From Mesostigma viride (Eukaryota; Streptophyta; Mesostigmatophyceae; Mesostigmatales; Mesostigmataceae), in assembly GCA_009746045.1 (NCBI GenBank), contig RPFO01000412.1:408992-472991 (forward strand): a DNA stretch of 64,000 bases, read 5' to 3'. The translations under genes were made by a program, and so were the position numbers. The notes below the pieces were generated by a model. That model did not search any database. It was not told the DNA's origin and saw only the letters and a program-made list of their open reading frames with translations. How positions within the stretch are numbered: position 1 is the stretch's first letter; each line of letters starts with the position of its first letter. Of this stretch, positions 60,734 to 64,000 are shown one piece after another.

Positions 60734-62038
60734 ATGAAACAGCATCTTGGTTCCACGGATTGCCCCGGCATTGCCGATTTGCAGGCCTGGCTGGATTGTC
60801 CATCTCACGACCCTGCAGCTCTCTTAGAGCGGCTCGTATGGAAAGACATGGCGTGCGACATCCCGGACATTGACCGCATTGCCAAAATCGCTAGGGCGGA
60901 CCCCGACGCACAATGCTCTTCGGAAGGATCAACCTGCGGTTTCGATCCGTTTTTCGACATTGGCTTTGACGTGGAATCGCCAAACCGGCCGGGTAGTGAC
61001 GTCGCCGGCGAGAACAGCCTAAATTTTAATTCGACAGACGTGGGAGGACCCGTTACTTCCGCGCAGCTCTGCGAAGTTAACTTTCGCGAATTTGCCCACA
61101 TCTGGCAGCCGCAGCATCCTCAGCACCGGCCGCAGCAAGCGCAGCAGCAGCAGTTTTCATATTGCTTGCCATCTACGACGTCGATGGCATCCAGCTTGCA
61201 CCAGCCTGCGTCGAATTGCCAGCAAGTGCCGGCACCTGAGGTGTCCGTGAACTGCGCAGACCTCTCTGAGCCCGAGACTTCCGCTGAACTTACGAGTCTC
61301 CAGGGCAAAGACCTATGCACGATTTCGAGCTTGGCCGCGTTCTTCAAGGAAGCACGGTCTGGCTTCGACCTGAACGACGCCGTAATGCCGCATCTGGACA
61401 AGCGAATGCGGGTTGGCGGCTTTAGCGGCACCGTCGTCCAAGACGACATTTTTCAGCACAGGCGCCGGGAAACGAAAATCAGCTCGGCCCTCACGACGAA
61501 CACGCTAGATAACTCGTTTCTGAACGGCCCTGCACGGCCCGTTGTGCCGGCGCTAGCGTCCAGCGGGGCCTGCCAGCTCAGCGACCGGACATCCGTGAGC
61601 TCCGCCAACACCTACTCCTCCAACTTCTCGCTCCCCAACAGGGGAAGCACCAGCTGCCTGGCTTCCCTCAACACCCACGATTCCCTCCACACCCACCTGT
61701 CTTTCAACAACCCCAACCACGAGGCCGCGCGCTCATGCAACACCCCCCACCACGAGGCCAGTAACCGCGACCCACAAGCAGCCGACAGCAGCCAGCAGGA
61801 GGTGGCGCCCAGCATCAAGCCCGTACGCCAGAAGCGGAAACTGGCCGTGGAGGACATCTCGGGCCACTTCCACCTGCCGATCATCGCAGCTGCCCAGAGC
61901 CTGGGCGTGTGCACAACCGTGCTCAAGAGGGCGTGCCGGCGGTTCGGCATCCAGCGGTGGCCCTACCGCAAGTTTGTGGCGCGCAAGGAGTTGCCACAGG
62001 GGCTGGGCGCCTGCTCTCTGGGGCCACCGGCCGTCTGA
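60734..62038 (+). CDS. RWP-RK domain transcription factor, 434 aa
   Basis: An uninterrupted frame from ATG 60734. Residues 1-365 are low-complexity and disordered (Gln-rich 128-140, Ser/Asn/His-rich 265-360), typical of plant and algal regulators. Residues 369-413 form an RWP-RK domain: KLAVEDISGHFHLPI, then AAQSLGVCTTVLKRACRRFGI, ending RWPYRK. The domain binds DNA through a basic helix; relatives (NIT2, NLP, RKD, MID) control nitrogen use, gametogenesis or mating type. Only 21 residues follow, so the domain is C-terminal as in RKD/MID-like members, and no PB1 or GAF-like domain is seen. Which target it controls cannot be told. It is the only clear host gene here. Confidence 0.88.
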   Translation: MKQHLGSTDCPGIADLQAWLDCPSHDPAALLERLVWKDMACDIPDIDRIAKIARADPDAQCSSEGSTCGFDPFFDIGFDVESPNRPGSDVAGENSLNFNSTDVGGPVTSAQLCEVNFREFAHIWQPQHPQHRPQQAQQQQFSYCLPSTTSMASSLHQPASNCQQVPAPEVSVNCADLSEPETSAELTSLQGKDLCTISSLAAFFKEARSGFDLNDAVMPHLDKRMRVGGFSGTVVQDDIFQHRRRETKISSALTTNTLDNSFLNGPARPVVPALASSGACQLSDRTSVSSANTYSSNFSLPNRGSTSCLASLNTHDSLHTHLSFNNPNHEAARSCNTPHHEASNRDPQAADSSQQEVAPSIKPVRQKRKLAVEDISGHFHLPIIAAAQSLGVCTTVLKRACRRFGIQRWPYRKFVARKELPQGLGACSLGPPAV

Positions 62039-62522
62039 GTCACGCGGTGGGGGCATCAGCGGAGCAGCTGCCAGTCGTCTGAGCCTGGACGGCTGCTTGC
62101 TGAGCTGCTGGGCAGCCGGTTGTATGAGCGGCGTTACCACTAGGCTTCGCAAGGGCAACCCCTTCCCGCGAAAGGTTCCGCTTTGCCCAGGTCTATTGCG
62201 GTTTGAGGCATCATGGGGCAGCCAGCCACCTGAGCCGCAGTACTGCTTGAGGTGCCGCTGGTGGCAAGTTACAGGCCGCCGGAGCGCCCAGTGTTATGCA
62301 ACACGATTGCATCACACAACATGAATATGCTTCCATAGCAAAGGGGGGGGGCGATTCCGGGATGCATGAAATGGCCAGATGTCCACTTTTTGTCCCCTGG
62401 GGTCCTCGGTTACGTATCCTCCCGGCCTGCATCCATGGCTCTGCTGCTCCGATGGGCGATCGAGCAGTTGCGAGCCACAGATCTCTTCCTCATCGTGAGC
62501 AGCGGGGGCCAGTGTACCATGA
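62039..62522 (+). other. 3' flank of the RWP-RK gene
   Basis: No protein supported; likely 3' UTR. A run of nine G lies at 62344-62352. Confidence 0.4.
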
Positions 62523-62790
62523 AGCCGCTGTAGGTTATCAAGGGCATGAAGCCCCTGTACGTTATCAAGGGCATGAAGCCGCTGTGCATTATCAAGGGCA
62601 TGAAGCCGCTGTATGTTATCAAGGGCATGAAGCCGCTGTGCATTATCAAGGGCACGAAGCCGCTGTGCATTATCAAGGGCATGAAGCCGCTGTACGTTAT
62701 CAAGGGCATGAAGCCGCTGTACGTTATCAAGGGCATGAAGCCGCTGTACGTTATCAAGGGCATGAAGCCGCTGTACGTTATCAAGGGCTG
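62523..62790 (+). repeat. 27-bp minisatellite, about ten copies
   Basis: Unit TATCAAGGGCATGAAGCCGC plus TGTACGT or TGTGCAT. Because 27 is a multiple of three and the unit lacks stops, several frames on both strands stay open (for example YQGHEAAVR on plus, ALDNVQRLH on minus). Copies differ only at the last few bases. It lies 0.5 kb after the RWP-RK stop; no start or context supports translation. Confidence 0.92.
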
Positions 62791-63876
62791 AGCCCGGCCT
62801 GTCGAGAATTCGAGAGTCCAACCCTCGCGTGTGAGCAGTGCGTCTTGAGTTATTTAGTTCTGGCAGCTGATTGGCGGCATGGCTACTCCTTCTGCCTTTC
62901 TTATTTATTGCAGTGCTCTCTACGGCCCCATTTACGCTGCCCCCTGTCCGCGATCTTCGTTGGCAGTTCTTTTTAGTTCTTGTTATTCCACCCTGGCTGC
63001 GCAGGCTTCTTGTATCTGCCTTGCCAGCTTGTTTCTGAGTCAGCGTTTCCTCACGCAGCAGCGGCCTTGGTTGCCTTGGTCGCCTAAATTAAGGCCGCTT
63101 CTCCACTGGCATTCCTTAAATGTGCTCCGGGATGGATGGCGGGAGACTTGATGAAATTGTCCACGTGGTTTTTATAGTTACCGTAGGCGTAAGTACTTTT
63201 TACATTGCAAATAGGTCTGAATGGGTTATCCTGTGTCCTAATTAAAAGCGGTGAGCAAGGGTTGCTGTGCAACTCTCAGAACCGGATCTCTCGAGTGGGG
63301 CTGCTCACTTCTCTCTGTGCTGATCTCAGGGCTTGCTTGGAATTGATTATGTGATCAGCCTCATGTGCTTGCGATGGTAGTTGATGCTAGACCCTTCTGT
63401 ACAATGGAATTGTCAAACGGCAACCCCTGAGCATTTCCAGCAGATGCAGGGGGGCTGGGTTGCATGGTTTACTAGCATTTCTTATCTGCCCATAATAAGT
63501 GAGACATATACTATTTATTTAAAAGCATGGTTGGTCTGAACTCTGAAAGCATTAAGTGAGACAACTATTCCGGGATGCATGGCGATCCAATGCCGTGGAA
63601 GGACTAGGGTAGTTGTCTGAGAGGAAAGACGCAAAGACCACGGGAGCCTCGTGGCTGTCTGTCGGAAGACCGGCATGGAGGGAGACAGATGGTAACAAAC
63701 CAAAAAGGGGGGGGGGAAGAGGCAAAAAGAGAAACACATACACACATACACGAAGGGTTATAAACAAAAAAAGTAAGAAAGTATACATTATAAGGGAAAA
63801 TGGAACAAAGAAATAGAAAGAAAGAAAGAAAAGAAAATGTAAATAATAATAATTAATAAATAATATATATACCCGC
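62791..63876. other. Intergenic region without a supported gene
   Basis: Nothing recognisable except a simple purine-rich and A-rich tract (63700-63870) with GAAA repeats. Confidence 0.45.
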
Positions 63877-64000
63877 GAGGAGGCCTTTTCTGCCGAGGAA
63901 GCTGCCGCATTTTTACCTGGCAAATGGCCAGGCCTTAACGCCATCATGCGCCTGTCCCGAGCTGCCGCCCTCACCATCCTGCACCTGGCTGCCGAGAAAA
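63877..64000 (+). CDS. Possible exon start, cut by the window edge
   Basis: After an AT-rich stretch ending CCCGCGAG, a plus-strand frame of about 40 codons stays open to the edge (GAG GAG GCC TTT TCT...). Its composition (Ala, Leu, Glu) looks coding, and the preceding AG could be a splice acceptor. The product is not recognised. Confidence 0.25.

Overview
This window looks like transposon-dense nuclear DNA of a green-lineage alga or an early plant relative. The best host marker is an apparently intronless RWP-RK transcription factor gene at 60734-62038. Gene density is low, retroelements are nested several deep, and there are TG-rich microsatellite and minisatellite tracts. I cannot assign a species. 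Nothing prokaryotic (operons, Shine-Dalgarno sites, CRISPR) is present.

Layout. 1-2284: an isolated LTR of family H, then the 3' end of element J. 2285-8105: a compact block of three virus-like or unclassified genes. Two large beta-rich, fibre-like proteins lie on the minus strand and a coiled-coil protein lies on the plus strand. The block is broken by a foldback array and by element E. 8106-41036: element E, an LTR retrotransposon that acts as a container. Its pol is split by element D (12025-34132, minus strand, target duplication GATGG). D in turn is split by H (14458-19445, duplication AGCTC), G (20288-22298, duplication GTCCT) and F (23098-30337, duplication CCAAC). E also carries a foldback array (9051-9836, duplication GTCGA) and an ORF1-only LINE (38204-40178, 11-bp duplication). 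41037-51840: a decayed Ty3/gypsy element that encodes a C5-cytosine DNA methyltransferase between protease and reverse transcriptase. It is split by element C (41708-48162, duplication TAGAG). 52137-53243: a LINE 3' tail carrying a second kind of foldback element (duplication CCTTG). 53244-60733: mostly non-coding, with a large inverted repeat around a TG-rich satellite. 60734-64000: the RWP-RK gene, a 27-bp minisatellite, and a possible exon at the right edge.

Main result. Elements C, D, E and F form a coherent and unusual retrotransposon lineage; J shares its LTR ends and PPT. LTRs begin AGTT and end AACT rather than TG...CA, and target duplications are 5 bp. The polypurine tract ends GG.TTGG directly before the LTR. 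No TGGTATC-type primer site follows the 5' LTR. D and E have an extra ORF before gag. The pol order is integrase, retropepsin-like domain, reverse transcriptase, RNase H, so the protease lies after the integrase. The protease DTG is DTN, DTK or DTQ, and the RT YxDD box is HGDD. Gag and pol are joined by different recoding signals in C, D and E. Two foldback families share the AGTT...AACT ends and 5-bp duplications, so the same integrase may mobilise them. They consist of palindromic LTR-like blocks around short internal segments with tRNA T-arm-like motifs.

H and G are ordinary TG...CA elements with an initiator-tRNA-type primer site (TGGTATCGGAG). They have lost most or all of pol, so they depend on another element. 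The nesting gives a relative history: E is oldest (its LTRs differ visibly), then D, then F, G and H, whose inspected LTRs are almost identical.
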